From NCBI GenBank assembly GCA_964035545.1, contig OZ037767.1:1802680-1866679 (forward strand): a stretch of 64,000 nucleotides of DNA. Reading direction: 5' to 3'. Both the position numbers and the translations under genes were made by a program. The notes under the pieces are model-generated. The model searched no databases, was not told where the DNA came from, and saw nothing but the letters and a program-made list of their open reading frames with translations. Origin of the DNA: Bugula neritina (taxonomy: Eukaryota; Bryozoa; Gymnolaemata; Cheilostomatida; Bugulidae). Below are positions 48,073 through 62,578 of the stretch, piece by piece. Every line of letters begins with the position of its first letter. The stretch's first letter is position 1.

Positions 48073-51000
48073 ATTTTCTTCATGTACAGAACTTTTTTAT
48101 TCATAAGCTTTTCAGCACATAATAACTTTTAGCCATTTTTTCCACGTACATGTTTGGTACATTGAAGAGAGCTTGAGGTATGTGCAGATCCTTTAATTCC
48201 TTAATTTCACATAAATTTATGTAGAATTGAAAATTTTTAAAAATTTCAATAAAATGAGTTATATGTTGATTAATACTGTATACAATCACATGACAAGCTA
48301 TAATTGTTTGTTATCTTTAAAAACAATGAACATGAATTAATTTTAAAATTTCTCAATAAATGGTTTATTTCCAGTAATTTTTATGAAAATTATTTTATTT
48401 AACAAAGTTTAAGTGGAAACTTTTCATATTCAAGTCAACCATGACTTGTCTAACAAAATAGAAGACCAGCTGTTTCAGAACGTGTTTTTTTCAACGCTCA
48501 CTTAATAATTAAAAATACCACTAAACCCATTAAATTCATACTAACTAAAATTATTGAGTTGTTCAGGCATAAAATTAATGGCATTTAGAGTTGCCCTACC
48601 CTGGTCACACTTCATAAAGTACCTTATAAGTAATTATACCAGTTAATAATACATATTTTAATAAAATAATTACTAAGCATTTCAGCTACTAGTACTTGGT
48701 TACCTTAATATGCTTTAAGCATTGCTGATGTAAAGACTAGCAGATGTTTCTAGTATGCAATGCACTCTTTTAAAGTTTTCAAACTGTGACCAAAGATAAA
48801 AGACCAACATACCACGTCTAAAAGCTGACCTCAACTTTCGATACGATTTTCATTCATACAAGCATGAAGCTTTGAGGTGCTGAAGAAACAAGCTCAGATT
48901 GTTGTTTACAAAAGCTTTTAGCTACGACTTGATTTGCACATGTAACGGAATAACAACAGAAATTAAAAATGGAATCAATTCTAAATTTAATGCTCATTGA
49001 CGAAGGATGAAAGAATAACAAATAATGTAAAACTATTCATGGGCATACCATTATTATCAATTGGAAATAAAAAATATTAAATCTAATATGCTAGTTGTGC
49101 ATCAAAATTACATAAAATACGTAATACTTTATAGACAATTCTAACAACAAATTATTTTTGCATCTGCTAATTTAAAAGAGTTTTACATTTAAATTTGCTG
49201 TTTTTCAGCAACTTCAATGCCTCATACTGCTACATTGTTATGCTGCTGTAATGTACGTGTATAGACTATAAAGCACATGCTATAATTGCTCAAATATAAG
49301 ATGTCATTTATCTAGAGGCTACAAGAGTAAGTAGTCCATTAATACCAACATTAAAGCCTAAGGCTACAATATAGTAAGACCCAAGGCTGGTTATGTCGTA
49401 CAGGAACTCAAAGCTCGCCATATAAAAATAGTTATCATAATTATATACAATTTATCGTAAAGGTAATATCATATGTTACATAACATTATAGTTATTAAAG
49501 TTGAAGCAAGTAACAAATTAATGAGCGAATTTCTTAACCCGAGAGTAGATTTATAAAATATAAAATTCATGAGAAGCATTAGTTATTTTTCTATGCAGTA
49601 CTTACTAAAATTTATCAAGTATGTTAGCTTTGTATATAAATAGTAGGTTTTTACTTTTTAGAATATTTACTTAACGCCAGTTAATAAATTATGGAATTAT
49701 GAAATGGAGGAAAATATTTCACAGAATTTAAAAAAGAAACTAAATTAGGTTTTGGAAAGCTGAAGAATATAATATCATGTGCATATAAAGGTGGTACAGT
49801 AAAGGGACAACCATTTTAATAATGTATGCTGAATTTACACTTTTTCTAATAAAATATTGCAAATTAATGCAAAAGTTAGACTGTAGATCTTTGTTTATAA
49901 ATGTAAATGTTTTAAACTGTTTCATATATTATTTACACACATATAATAAACTTCTTACTGCTGTTTTAATCCAATAATTATAAAGTTCACTGGTTGAGAT
50001 ACGAACTCTCTTAACAACCTAGATATCTTGTATCGCCACTTATTATACTATGTTTGCTATTTATACACGCTTAAGTATTTGCTTAGCTCTTTAACTATTT
50101 AAAAGATTAAATAAAATGATATACTTAGCTCAACAGAACATATTTTTCACTTGTATGGCATCTCGTAGTCTAGAACTTAAAACTTGAACTAGATAAAGGT
50201 CGGGTACTCATAACACCCCCTCACTATGCATAAATATATTATACAGTTGCATGTAACAACGTGGTTTCTACACTCTGGTGTATTTGAATTAGTCTAGCGC
50301 ATATATTGTTTTACTAATGAATAATATTGATACTCCGTAGGTATTTGCTGCAGCACCTGCTGTATGAAAGTTGGCTATTTGTATGGAGGAGAAAAACTGC
50401 AGATATACTCAGTGACGCTTTATAGCAAGTGCTTGAATTGACACTTGGTGGCAAGTGTTGGAACTGCCACATTAAGAAGTAAGTGTTTATAAACCCAAAG
50501 GTAATAAATAAGATAGAATAATAAAAAATATGTTTCAATGAGATTTTAGTCAACTAAAATTGTGTATAGTGTACCTTATTAAACGAAGTTTACAAATATG
50601 TTTAATTGTATAATGGGAATAAATTAAAATAACATTATAATGATAGTATTTATCTTATTATGGCTATAGTAATGCATAGAGATCACATCATATCTCATAA
50701 TATTATTTGCAGCACAACATATTACATCATATTACATTTATTATATTATATAGTTTCCTGTAAGACATATCAGTAATGTTATGTTTATTCAACATATTTA
50801 AAATTCATTATATATCTAAATTAATTGAAGGCTAATATTAAATACGGCTAATTATTGTCTAAAATGATTTTAACTTGTCTTCAAATTATGTTCATTTATT
50901 AAGCTATTTTACTGTATAGAGTATATAACAATATACCATATAATTAATTATATATATTGGATTACAACAGTTTTAGGCTAATAATGAAATAGCTTGAATT

Positions 51001-53497
51001 ATGTATCATAAATTGGGCAACATATTAAATTCAATATACTATGTATTATTATATTATATACTATACATATTGTGCTTTTTCTCTATGCGAAATTATTTAT
51101 AATTTTCTTACTAATGGCAAGACAAAAATAAACGTATTTAGATTATTATTCTTATATGCAGCGCTAGTTAAACAATTATTTACTTTATACTAAAAGCTAG
51201 CTTAATTAAATCAAAACTTGTTGTTATTGGAAATTTTAGAAGTGCAATGAAAAGACATTGTGTTCTAACGAGTAGCAATTTATTATCACTAGAAAAATTG
51301 AGATTTGCTTATTGTACTTTAAACAAGTGCATGTAAAAAAGAGCTTTGCTATAACAAGTCAAAAAGTCAGACTTATTGCAAAATGAAATATTATTTTGAT
51401 AATATCTTTTTATATTACTTTCTACATAGACCAGGAAATACATTTTCATATATTGTATAACATTCTATGATGATAAGAATAGCTATCATTTTGTAAGAAA
51501 ATAGGAAAACTTGTTTTATTTTGAAGTTTCACATTTGAAAATCAATTCAATGTCAACGCTTGTGACATAGTTTTAAGATAATTAAACGGCAGCTTATAGT
51601 GGCAGCAGTAGAGAGCTTCAAGCATACTGAGGGCGTGTCACTGGAACATTGATCAAAGTGGCCCCCTTTCCTTTATCAATTTTAGTTTGTTCCCATACAT
51701 TTGACAAAATTTCTTTTGCATTCTATTTGTGCAATTAGAAGAATTGTTTAGAAATATAACTCTTGTTTACAAGCTTGACAAGTGCTTGGGTTGGTATAAG
51801 TGTTTTATAATATTAGTACAACATTGAAACATTTCTAACAACATTATATATGCTAAGTCTGGGCTAATGTAACATATATGGAGCAATAATAATATTGTGA
51901 GTGGCTTGCTTTGAAATGTCCTTCAGGTTTTGTAGTAGTGTCGTTCTAATAATCATATTCAGTATTTCTCAAGAAAAAAATAGCTGTGGTTCTTATGATG
52001 AAGCTATTAATATTGGTTGGGAGGTGCTTCATGCCACACTGAATTAACAACAAACTAACTTGAAAGGCTGTTTATTTATGAAAGCTAAATTAGCCAATTA
52101 GAGATAAATATTTATATTTATTTCACTTTACAAGTATAATAAAGAAAACAACGCAATAACTCAGCTGTAACTATAATTATAACATCTATGCTATTCATGA
52201 TTCAAATTGTATTTGATAGCTGAGAATGCAAATAATACGTAGATATTGGCTAGACTAATCATAATATTGGGAGATTAGAAAGGACTTGAAGTACAAATAT
52301 GCTTATTATCATGGAAACTAATAACGAATTGATATTATTATATTCCTGTTCGAATATTTATTTCATTGTCATATTATTATGATACAAACTGAACATTGTT
52401 TTAGCTTTTAGCTTTTGAAATACTAAAGTATAAATATTGCATGACAATATTCAACGTTTAAAATACAACAGTAAGTTTATATTCACTATTCAATGCATGA
52501 TTAAATAAAACTGATAAAATTAACTACCTTTTGAGCTTGAAACCTTTTAATCAAAGATAAATTATAAATGAATGATTTCTCATAAACTACTAATAGAAAT
52601 AATAAACAATAACAGCACTGTACCTGTACCCATAGGTATCTGTATTATATAAGCATAATGTAAATATGTAATATAGTTTTTGGAAACTAAATAGTACACA
52701 CTATAGCAACCTAGCTAAAACACTTATAAATAATTTAGTTCCGTTTGTTAAACAAACGTATTTGTTGAATTAGTCACCATAAAGCCAGTGTATTAATTTA
52801 CTTCAGTTTACTAATGTTATACTAATTAGTAGAGACACTTCAGCTTGATTATATAATATAGTATTACAATTTGTATTATCTACATAGGCATATAGATATA
52901 TAGTAGAACTAGTAGTATTGAATTCATGCAGACAATTCTGTACTACTCAGTATGACTATAGTTGAGAGAGCACTAACAGATACCTACTACCAGCGTAGGT
53001 AATATATAAGGTAATGCATGCAGGGTAATGTAAGATAATTCAAGTAATGTAAGATAATTTAAAGTAATGCAATGGTAATATTGCATTGTACTCGATGCAG
53101 TGTTGGACGACTAACGACTACAAGTAATTTTCTATATAGAGAGAAGACTTTTGGCTGAAAGCAAGTTATTTTCATCCAGGCATTAGTTTGTATTGTGATA
53201 GAATTTGGCTTACTGTAAGAATCACCCGATAAGGAATACGCAGTTAAGAAAGCCGTTACAAGTTTATGCTGGTAATAAGTATAAATACCTTTCTCTACAT
53301 CAGAACCAGTGCAGTGACCACTTCAAATACTTAATCTTCTTAACCACTTCGTCTGCTGTTTATTGCATTAGTGGTTACGTCACGTGACTGAATGCTAGCG
53401 AAAGGATCTTAGCTGATTAACCAATAAACTTCCTTTTCTACTTTTAGACACAGGGTTTCGCAGATGCATAAACATGATGTAACCTGGAAAATCCAAG
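48073..53497. other. long AT-rich intergenic region
   Basis: About 5.4 kb with no recognisable exon, RNA gene, or large repeat. Short ORFs (for example 48101-48289, 49740-49925, 50314-50553, 53205-53387) look like chance in AT-rich DNA. The last few hundred bases probably contain the promoter and 5' UTR of the next gene. Confidence 0.5.
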
Positions 53498-56400
53498 ATG
53501 TCCGCGAGTAGAAAAGAGAAAATATCCTCGTCATTTATAGACGTGCAGTTGTCTGCTCCTGAGCCAAAGCTGCATAGCAATGCAGACAGATATAGGTAAT
53601 TAGAGAGCTCAGGTTGTTGGGTGCTGGTTTAACGGCAAAAAGCTTAACTTAAATTCTACTGTATAGTAACATTGGCTGTTTTGAAGTGGGTTCCATTATA
53701 ACCACACTGTAGTACAAAGCATAGCTGTTGTATTACTATTAGATGTTCATAGCAATGCTTTATCACAGAGTAATGATAATGTGGTAATGATCATAACTTT
53801 AAAGTCTAAAAGAAAAATTAACTAAATAAATTTTCCAACAGTATTTTGTAAGATAGTTTTTATAATCTTTTATACTGACTACAAAAAGGACCTCAAAAGA
53901 ATTGCATTTTTCAACAGCTAAAATGCCGTGCATTAAGCTAGTATTTATAATGAGAAAGTTTCTAGTCACACTTTAATATTACTCCTGGGATATAGAGAAT
54001 GATTGTGGCTAGCTAAAAGATGTGGTTGATAAGTTGGTGTAAAATTTAGATTCAACGAATACAGCAGCAGCCAATCAGTGGCCGGCGTGCTGCAAAGGCC
54101 TCCACATTACTCTTCTAACCTCACTTCTGCTGTTTATAGACAACGATCTACATTATCCAGTAAAGGTAAGGGGGTATCATCACTTCTCATTCTATTGTCA
54201 CCTTTATATATGTAAAATATTAGACTAACTCTTTTATTGTAAAAACACTTTTACTTGGTATCTTTTCTAATTATTGAGTAATGGCAGATATGCAGGGTTT
54301 TACGCATAGCCATCGGTTCTACAAAAACTCGGTAGTGTGAGAAGCTATTTACCCAACAAAGCATGCTTTAAGCCCTAATGCCCAACCAATAGCTGAGAAC
54401 CTGAGCTAAGTAAAACTCTACATTTCTGTAACTATTTCTCATATCTTGCACTATGCAACTAATACGTGTCTGTCTATATAAAACAATCAGCAATAATAAT
54501 GACTTCACTTGGTGTGTCTATTCTATACACTGGATTACTAATGTGTGTATAACTATGCTAATATGCACGTGCACTCTTACTTTCATGGGTGATAACTCCT
54601 AAAAATGTTTAAAAAAACACTTTACAAAGTAAGGAATTTTCTATAAAACGTATGCAATGCTTTAAAAAGAATAAATAAGGCACTATTTATGAAAAGTCTT
54701 ATTTTTAAAATTGTTATTGAATGAAAATGCAACGGTTTTTTTTTACAAAAAGTAGGTTTATATTATGCTATAAAAATACTTTGCAATTACCCAAATAATT
54801 ATGTCTGCTTACAACTCATTCACACAGAATATGTGTGTAAGAAGGAATTTGATTCTATGTGTTCACATATCCGGTATTACAGTTTTACAAAAACAGGAAC
54901 CTATTCCAGAAATACAGAAAGACTCTTTTTTTCTCTCCTGCACTAAAGAGTACATGCCTCCACTCTCTCATGACAGCGACAGCGAATATGACACGGACCT
55001 GGAAGAAGACTTTCCCGCAAAACGCTGCCGTGAGTTATTCTGATTTATAAAATACTGAGTCAGCAGTAAATCAGGGGAGAGGAATTGTGGTTTTGTTTGT
55101 AGTTTTTTGTAGTTTGCTATCACCAACATTTTTTTATCTCCAGAAAGTTTGAGACTTTTATATGCAGAAAAAATTGTGCCTTTGTTCATATGCGTGTGCG
55201 TGGTAAATAAAAAAATATTGTGTATTATAATTACATGCATTATTGTATTGTTATCAGCTGTCACAATTTTACTATTTTATATTTATTACTATATCCATGT
55301 ATTATAATGAACTATGCTATTATTTTATTTTATAACTATGCTATTGTATTTATATTGTATTATCACATTGTACATAGTTATTATATTTATATAATATTAT
55401 ATTATTTATATTGTATATATTATATATCAGTAGCTGCTATTGTATTTATGTGTAGGCTATAATATTATTATTTTATCAGATGTAATTACTATATATGTAT
55501 ATAATAACATATAGTACTGTAATATTCTTATATTATTGTTATAATATATAACATTTTAGCTCCTCCCACACACTCAAACCCTCGAAGTCAAGTTGATTTC
55601 TACAAGGCTGTGTGTTCAAGAGTTGGAATTATCCCGATTTCTTCATATGAGAAGAACATCGACAAAGAAGAGTGTATACTCAACTATCGTAAAATAAATG
55701 GCATTGAAAGTAAAGCCCTCAGTCTTCCTCTTCAGGTTAGTAAACAAATTATTCTATAGATGTAAAGAGAAAGTAAAGAAGAGAAGTAATATAATCCATA
55801 AAAGTCTGTGTATAATGCTAAGGTATGAAGTATAATCACCATAAGGTTAGGTAGTAGACAACTTCTAATTCTAAGTTAACGTTGAGTTGTGCAGCAGTCA
55901 TGTTTAATTAAGGACTCTACACCAACCCTCCTCTTTCTCAACCTACAGGTGTGTTCACATTAATTAAAATATTTCCAGGATAACCATGGCTATTGAAATC
56001 ACTAATATATTAATTGTCAAAAAAAATGGAGATACATTTTGAGACGATTTGTTTTATAACAAAAAATTGTATATTCAATAGGGATAGGGAAATTTTATGC
56101 ACCCACTGGTTAAAAAAAATGCTTGTTTACACGTAAATATGTAGATTATAATTTGTACATGCAACCAGAATACACCAGCTTGGAAAAATGTCTGTTTATC
56201 TAAATGTTTTTTAAAATGTGCGAAACATACTTTTTCTAAAACAAGGATGCCAGATTCAGCCTGCCATGTCTGCTCATAAAAGTGCTCAATGTGATCGACT
56301 AAATGACATATTTTTTACAATCACCTTTAGGTCAACCGTTCAATCCACAGACTGGAACTTCAAGAAAACCTGTTGTCAACAATTGGTGCTAAATGGATTT

Positions 56401-59400
56401 CCCAGCTGATACACGAGAACACAACTCTTACTAAGTTGGTAGGCTGTTTATGTGACTTTCAGTAATTTCTTTTAAAGACTACGTTATTATTCAGTAGAGT
56501 CATCTTATGAAAAGAAATCTTTTTTTGTAGAATTTAGCTGATAACAAAGGTGCTTTTAATAAACCCGAATCAATACAGAATCTATGCAATGCCTTGATCT
56601 TTAACAAAACCATATCTCAGCTTGATCTCTCCGGCAATCACCTTCATGACAAATGTGCTCCAGCCATATCTTACCTTCTCCAGGTTTGTAGTTCGGGATA
56701 ATTGACTCAACATAAAATAGCTTCGTGAAGCATGAAAATCCTAAGTCAAAATATAGCACTTATATTGAATGCATCAAAAATTATATTTTGTGCAGTAAAA
56801 CTTTTACCAAAATATTTCTTAAAAAGTTGTTATACTTATAGTAATTATTACAGATAAGTTTTCTACAGTAGCTGCATGCAGATACATCATAAATTCAAGT
56901 AACAGTTGAGACTTTTTCATCACAAGCATTTTTCCACCAACTAAAGGAATAAACTAATTATTATGTAAAGAGGAAAAAAAGTGCAGTATACATTTTACAC
57001 ACTTTTTAGAATACTCGTAGTCTTAGATTCCTGAACCTAAGCCACAATGAGCTTGGAAGTGAGGGTGGTAACTACATAGCAATAGGCCTGTCCCGCAATG
57101 AGTCTCTGCATACACTGGATCTCAGTTGGAATCATCTGCGCCTGGCAGGAACTAGCAGTCTGGCCTTCAGTCTTCAAGTAACCAACTGTTTTTATAATAT
57201 TATATGATATGATATATTATAATTTGATACGGTGCAATATAATATGATACAATATTATATATTATGATATGATACGATATATTGTATTATATATTATGAT
57301 ATGATACGATATTGTATTATATATTATGATATGATACGATATTGTATGATTTACCATGTATAGTTAGCTGTATGCATCATACTGTAGAACCTGCTGTTTA
57401 GACAGTATGTACTATTATAAATGCTAATGTTTTGTACGCAGCTTGAAATTCATTGACCCTGTAACTTTCCTTAGAAACTATAATAGTATTTCTTACATCA
57501 TATGTAAGAGTGTCTTCTTGAATGTAGGAACTAGGGCATAAGTTTTGATGCTGCTATTTGCCTATTTGCCATTTGCTGTAGTACATATTTTCAAGTTTCA
57601 GTTTCCTTTACCAATATGTCTGAATATATTTATATTTAAGGAATCCTCTGCACATATGTATGGTGCAGCTTACGATAGAAAAGTTTGTTGTCCAACTTTT
57701 GCTTTTAATTTAAAGTTCTTTTTTACAAAATTTTGAAAAAAAAATGTAGTTCAAAATAAAAATTTGCTAAATTAAGCTGTTTAGCTACCATGCAGTTATT
57801 TACCTCCACTATTGTTTGCAGGAGAACGTAACTCTACAAAAACTTTATCTTTCGATGAATGGATTTGGATTAACAGGAGTAGTCTCCCTTGCCACAGCTC
57901 TTAAAGCTAACTCTAGTCTGTTGGAACTGGACATCAGTGACAACAGAATACCAATAGAGGGCGCTGCTGAGCTGGGGAAAGTATTCACTGTCAATGACTC
58001 ATTACAGGTGCTCAAGGTACGCCTCAACTTGAGTATTGCTTGATACAACTCAAGTCACACTTAATGCAAATTATGTCTAAGTTTTTGTTGATGCACGATG
58101 GCTATGTTCAAATAAAGGTAAAATGCGGTTAAGAACCAATATCCTGCAATACAATAAAGCAAACTTTCAAGTCATAATACTCCTGAGTTAATTTTATATT
58201 TGTAATATAGTAGTATATAGTACTATAGCTATATAGCTATATAGCTATATAGTAATATAATTATATAATAGTATAGCTACATAGTAATATAGATATATAT
58301 TAACAAAATATAGATATATGCTACATTAAATACAGAAAGTTTGATTCGTTAGATTGGTCAAAACCCCATACAGACTCATGGCTCCTATGCATTCATCAAG
58401 TTTCTACTTGACTCCAAGAATACAAGTCTGCAGGTGGTCGACATGCAGGTAGGTTCAGACTACAGATATTATTGGCTAGTGTAAGTTAGGCTGTACGCTA
58501 TTGGCTAGTATAAGTTAGGCTATATGCCATTGGCTGGTATAACTTAGGCTGTACGCCATTGGTTAAAAGCAGTGTAGACTTTTATGCAAACTAAAAACTT
58601 ATCAAGCAAATTATTTTAAAGAATTTTTTTACCAATTCTTTAAATTTAATGCGGTGCACAGTTTACATGTAAGGCTACACTTTTATAAGCCTACATCTGA
58701 TTGAATATATTCAATTATTACTTTATTTATTTATTATTTATTTGATTATTGTTTTATTGCTATAGAAAGTAACAGTGTTAGATGTGTTTATGGATGCAGT
58801 CATGGAAATCAGAACTTATAATCCAACATTTCAAGTTCGAGTGGGGACAATAATTGCATCACCCGCTATTAAACTAGAAACTGGGAAGAACAAAGGTTAG
58901 AATCTGAGTCACTCGTAAAATCGAATGTGGTGTTAATTCGGCAAATATTTTATTATGAATTTATTGCAATTAGAAAGGCTATGCCCTTTAAGCATTTATA
59001 GACACTTCAATTATGAAAACATGGAAAAGTATGAATGAGTTAAATTTAGTAAATATATTATACAGTATATTGTGTTTGCACTATTACCAAGTAGGTGGAA
59101 AATACACACTTAATGCAGCTAGACATGGGAAACAAACTCCAGATAACAGTCAGGCTAATGCTGAAAAGAGCGGCTCTTTTGTTACGATATATTTAATAAA
59201 AGCCATAATCTGATGAAGTCACCTAATAACTATTATAACATCAAAGGTTCCACTGTAAACATGAATATCATTGCATATGATGAAATATTTCCCATGACCA
59301 TGAAATAACTTTTATAATTGTTATACAGAGATTTCTGATGCCAACCCACTCATGATTGTGGTGACCTACATGGAGTCTCAGCGAATGAGAATTGTTGACC

Positions 59401-61187
59401 TTTTTAAAACTTGGGACGCTGACAATAGCATGAGTCTTACAAGAGATGAGTTTAAGGAAGGGTTGAAGGTGAACCACCCTTTAGTGATACTAAGATGCAG
59501 GCTACAGATATTTAACACAGTGGCACGACATTTTGAAAATGACAATTGGAAAACACCTATTTGAAAAATGGACAATTGGAAAATAGACATTTGGAAAATG
59601 AAAAATATTCAACATGGTTTGGTCCTGAGGGGTTGTCCGGCATTTAGTCAGTTCCAAAATAGCTTTTAAAAATAAATATAATGGCCAAATCAGTTAGCCT
59701 ATCATGGAAGTAGAATTGGTTAGGTACCGAGTAGTTCTAATTTAAAATTGTTCACATTTATAAAAAGCTTTTTGAACCCGACCAGATACTAAACGCCCCC
59801 TCTAGACTATGCCATGTTGAATATTTTTCATTTCCCAAATGTTTATTTTCCAATTGTCCATTTTTTAATTGTCCATTTTCCAAACATAGGCGTTTTCCAA
59901 TTGTCATTTTCGAAATGTCGCGGATTCACACGCACACTGCTCTTCATTATATCATATTATAGTTGTTTATAAACACTTCCATATTTATTTTATTATACTA
60001 TAGTTTATAAAAGATTCTATATTTATTATACTATTATATTATATTATATTATATTATTATAGTCTATAAACACTCCCTTAACTGAAGCACAGTTAGATGA
60101 ACTTATACAGATGTTAGATGAGGATGGAAATGGAGAAATAGAGTTGAGGTAATGCATGTCCTGTAATGTTCTGTGACGTTATAGCACGAGACAGTATTAT
60201 AATACTAATCTAGAGCTAATGGTCGTATGGTGAATTTGAACATGGCTATTTGCATGTAATGTTTATATGGAAGATGATTTTAAACTATGTTATGATTTCA
60301 TTCATTTCTCTCTGATATAAAAGTCACCAACTCCTGTCCACTTTAACTGGTTTAACATTGAAATTGTTCTTTCTCAGTTACAGCGGTTTGCGCTGTTTAC
60401 CCATTAGTAAACTTTAGTTCATGCAGATACTGCCATGGCTTCTTTATCACTCGTACTGCTAACCAAGAGTTTGAATATTCTCTGGAGACATAATGACAGT
60501 TTTTTATTATTCAAATACTGATTTATTACCTCGTAAATAGCTGAACAGCAGCTTAATCTAATCCGCTGATGCACTATTTTATTCTTTGATGGTTTTTATT
60601 ATAATTACTTTTAAATCAAGCTCTACGATAAGCTACCGGTACCTTTATTTATGAACAGCATTAAATTTTTAAACTTTGAAAAATAAATAATTACCAGTTG
60701 CCCTAAGCTAACTTTTTTCTAATATACAATCGAATTCAAATCTCTAAAATTTAAAATAATAAATAATGGCACAGTGTATAACTAAAATTATCACACTATA
60801 GTCAAAATTTTATTTATTAAAATTATGTCTAAGTTGATGACTAATGATTGCAGCGAGTTGATACAGTCCATAGAGCGAGATCATAAAGGCATACGGAGAA
60901 AGGCAGCAGAAGCAGCAAAAGCCGAGGGGCCATTTCCAAGACTTGTCGGCTCGGCAGTGAAAAAGAAAGGCGAAGACCGTGACATCCTGACAGAGGTGGA
61001 GGACATGTTAGATGAAGCTTCACAAAGAGGCTTGTCTTTTGAATGCAAATACGGCCCTGCATTGATGAGCGACGAGAGCAGCAAGTATTACACTCCTTTC
61101 AAATACCGGCAAACGCAGTACAGTGGGAGGTCCCTCGGCAGCCATCCGATATCTGATCAGCTCACTGACAGCGACCTTTACTTCTGA
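53498..61187 (+). CDS. LRRC74: LRRC74-like leucine-rich repeat / EF-hand protein (paralogue 2)
   Basis: Exons 53498-53595, 54140-54165, 54883-55029, 55560-55735, 56331-56438, 56531-56683, 57010-57177, 57822-58016, 58353-58448, 58766-58895, 59329-59468, 60063-60148, 60854-61187 join in phase to 618 residues. The N-terminal acidic motif SEYDTDLEEDF matches DYDTDIEL of paralogue 1. LRRs cover about 120-390 (SQLDLSGNHLHD; RFLNLSHNELGSEGG; HTLDLSWNHLRLAG; LELDISDNRIPIEGA). Two EF-hands follow: DADNSMSLTRDE at about 462 and DEDGNGEIELSE at about 498. Both have Asp at 1 and 3 and Glu at 12, so calcium binding is likely. The tail is charged (SIERDHKGIRRKAAEAAKAE). The 108-, 168- and 195-nt LRR exons have exact size matches in paralogue 1, so the genes are duplicates. 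Function is unknown; an axonemal or sperm role is only a guess. Confidence 0.88.
57195..57355 (+). repeat. tatgatatgatacgatattg repeat
   Basis: Imperfect 30-40-bp AT-rich units (atgatatgatacgatatt) beginning about 20 nt after the donor of the 57010-57177 exon. Confidence 0.7.
58205..58320 (+). repeat. tatagctatatagta low-complexity repeat
   Basis: Short atatagctatatag repeats ending about 30 nt before the acceptor of the 58353 exon. Confidence 0.65.
58472..58563 (+). repeat. 30-bp minisatellite (ttggctagtgtaagttaggc)
   Basis: Three copies plus a partial, each with a GTAAGTTAGG or ATAAGTTAGG donor-like core, starting 24 nt after the true donor (CAG then GTAGGTTCAG) of the 58353-58448 exon. 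Confidence 0.8.
59526..59920. mobile_element. foldback MITE in the intron between the EF-hand exons
   Basis: About 395 bp with long terminal inverted repeats. The left end reads cgacattttgaaaatgacaa and the right end, reverse-complemented, reads cgacatttcgaaaatgacaa. The match continues with indels for over 100 bp, through gacaattggaaaa units and gaaaaatattcaacatgg, which pairs with ccatgttgaatatttttc near 59811. There is no coding sequence, so it is non-autonomous. Superfamily and target-site duplication were not determined. The arms contain internal short repeats of (t)ggacaattggaaaat. Confidence 0.8.
59940..60080 (+). repeat. repeat duplicating the acceptor and first bases of the second EF-hand exon
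   Basis: Three spaced copies: attatagttgtttataaaca, then actatagtttataaaaga, then the real acceptor attatag followed by tctataaacactccc. Between them are ttctatatttattata segments. Both the AG signal and about 10-15 exon bases are repeated. Confidence 0.7.
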
Positions 61188-62562
61188 CCTCCCTGACTAT
61201 TGGTCTAAATAACCACATTATTTCATCCTATCACGAAACAGCTTGGTTAAGCTAGGTCTTTCTGCCTCTGTGTGTTACATCTGGTATAATATTAATTTTC
61301 TGTCACTCTTAGCTGGTTGAGAATTAACATTGTTTTCATAAAAACCCATTTATTTGAGCTGCAGCTTGTTATTATGCTGATGCCTAATTTACTTTTACAT
61401 GAAATTTTCCAGCCCATTTTGTGGCGCAACAAATTAGAGTACCAATAAAATGCATGAGAAAACTTTCAGTAACTCTGCAACTATTTCAGGAAATGCGGTT
61501 TTTCAAAAGTTTCACTCATCCTTAATGCTCAGTTAGCTGAGATATTATTTTTAATTTCTATCCAATTTAATTTTAGATATTTTTTCTAAAAGTGTTTTAA
61601 AGTTTATAGAAACTTGATTCAAGATCTAACTTTAGAAATGCTGGAATATTCTGATGGTACATATTTGGATATAATGTAGGCAAGAACAGTGTCCAACAAA
61701 TTAATTTGTTCTACTCGACAACAGAGTGATCTATAAATTTATGTTTGAATAAAGCTGTTGGAGTACTAAAATAATCTTCAGAACTTTACAAATTTACTAT
61801 AAAATTAGCACAAGAAGTAAATGTTATATTATATTATTACTAAATATAATATATATTAGCATTTCCATATTTTATTTTTTATAAAAACCAGCCAAGTTAT
61901 AGAAAATAAAAAATCCTAATGAACTACGATTTAGAAAAATGGCCCAGTTTCGTAACAAGTTTATAATCTACATTTATAATCCATAGGTGACCTATAAGTG
62001 AACAATGAGCACTCATCAATCTTTATTGCACATCAACAGCACTAGGCTATAAATTATATCTCAGGATTTCAATAATTCTTAATTAAAGGGTGCGAACTGC
62101 GTGGGAATTTTAAAGTCGGGATAATCTCTGCCACTGATGGAGGATTAGAAAATTTTTATGGATATGAAATATACTTAATGTGTATATTTTGCAAAATATC
62201 AAAAGTAAAATATGATCAGTCTGCCTTCAAGACCAGAAGGAGAAGCATGAGCTACTGAAGGAGGTTAAAGGGTACGTTACAAACTTTTAACATAATGTTG
62301 GCTAAGTTTTGTATGTGAAATTTATGTCAACATGTGCATCAAAACAATTGTTGTTCTTTACTTATATCAGCAGTTAAATATATTTTATTTGATAAAAGGG
62401 TTGAAACAGATTATATATATCGAAATATTTTTTATTCATGATAATTAGGGATTTCAAGTGTTGTAGCATAGAATGATCATACTTTAAAGGCCTACCATTG
62501 AATAGTGTACAGTCTGATATAATTGTAGTCTCTACCCAGTAGCTTTATCTGTATTTTTTCAG
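61188..62562. other. intergenic region between LRRC74 paralogue 2 and the MMP gene
   Basis: About 1.4 kb, AT-rich, with no coding exon recognised. An untranslated first exon of the metalloproteinase gene must lie somewhere upstream of 62563, because an acceptor (TTTTTTCAG) precedes its start codon. Confidence 0.5.
61444..61449 (+). terminator. candidate poly(A) signal for LRRC74 paralogue 2
   Basis: AATAAA about 255 nt after the stop codon. Confidence 0.5.
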
Positions 62563-62578
62563 GCAGTAAGGAAATATA

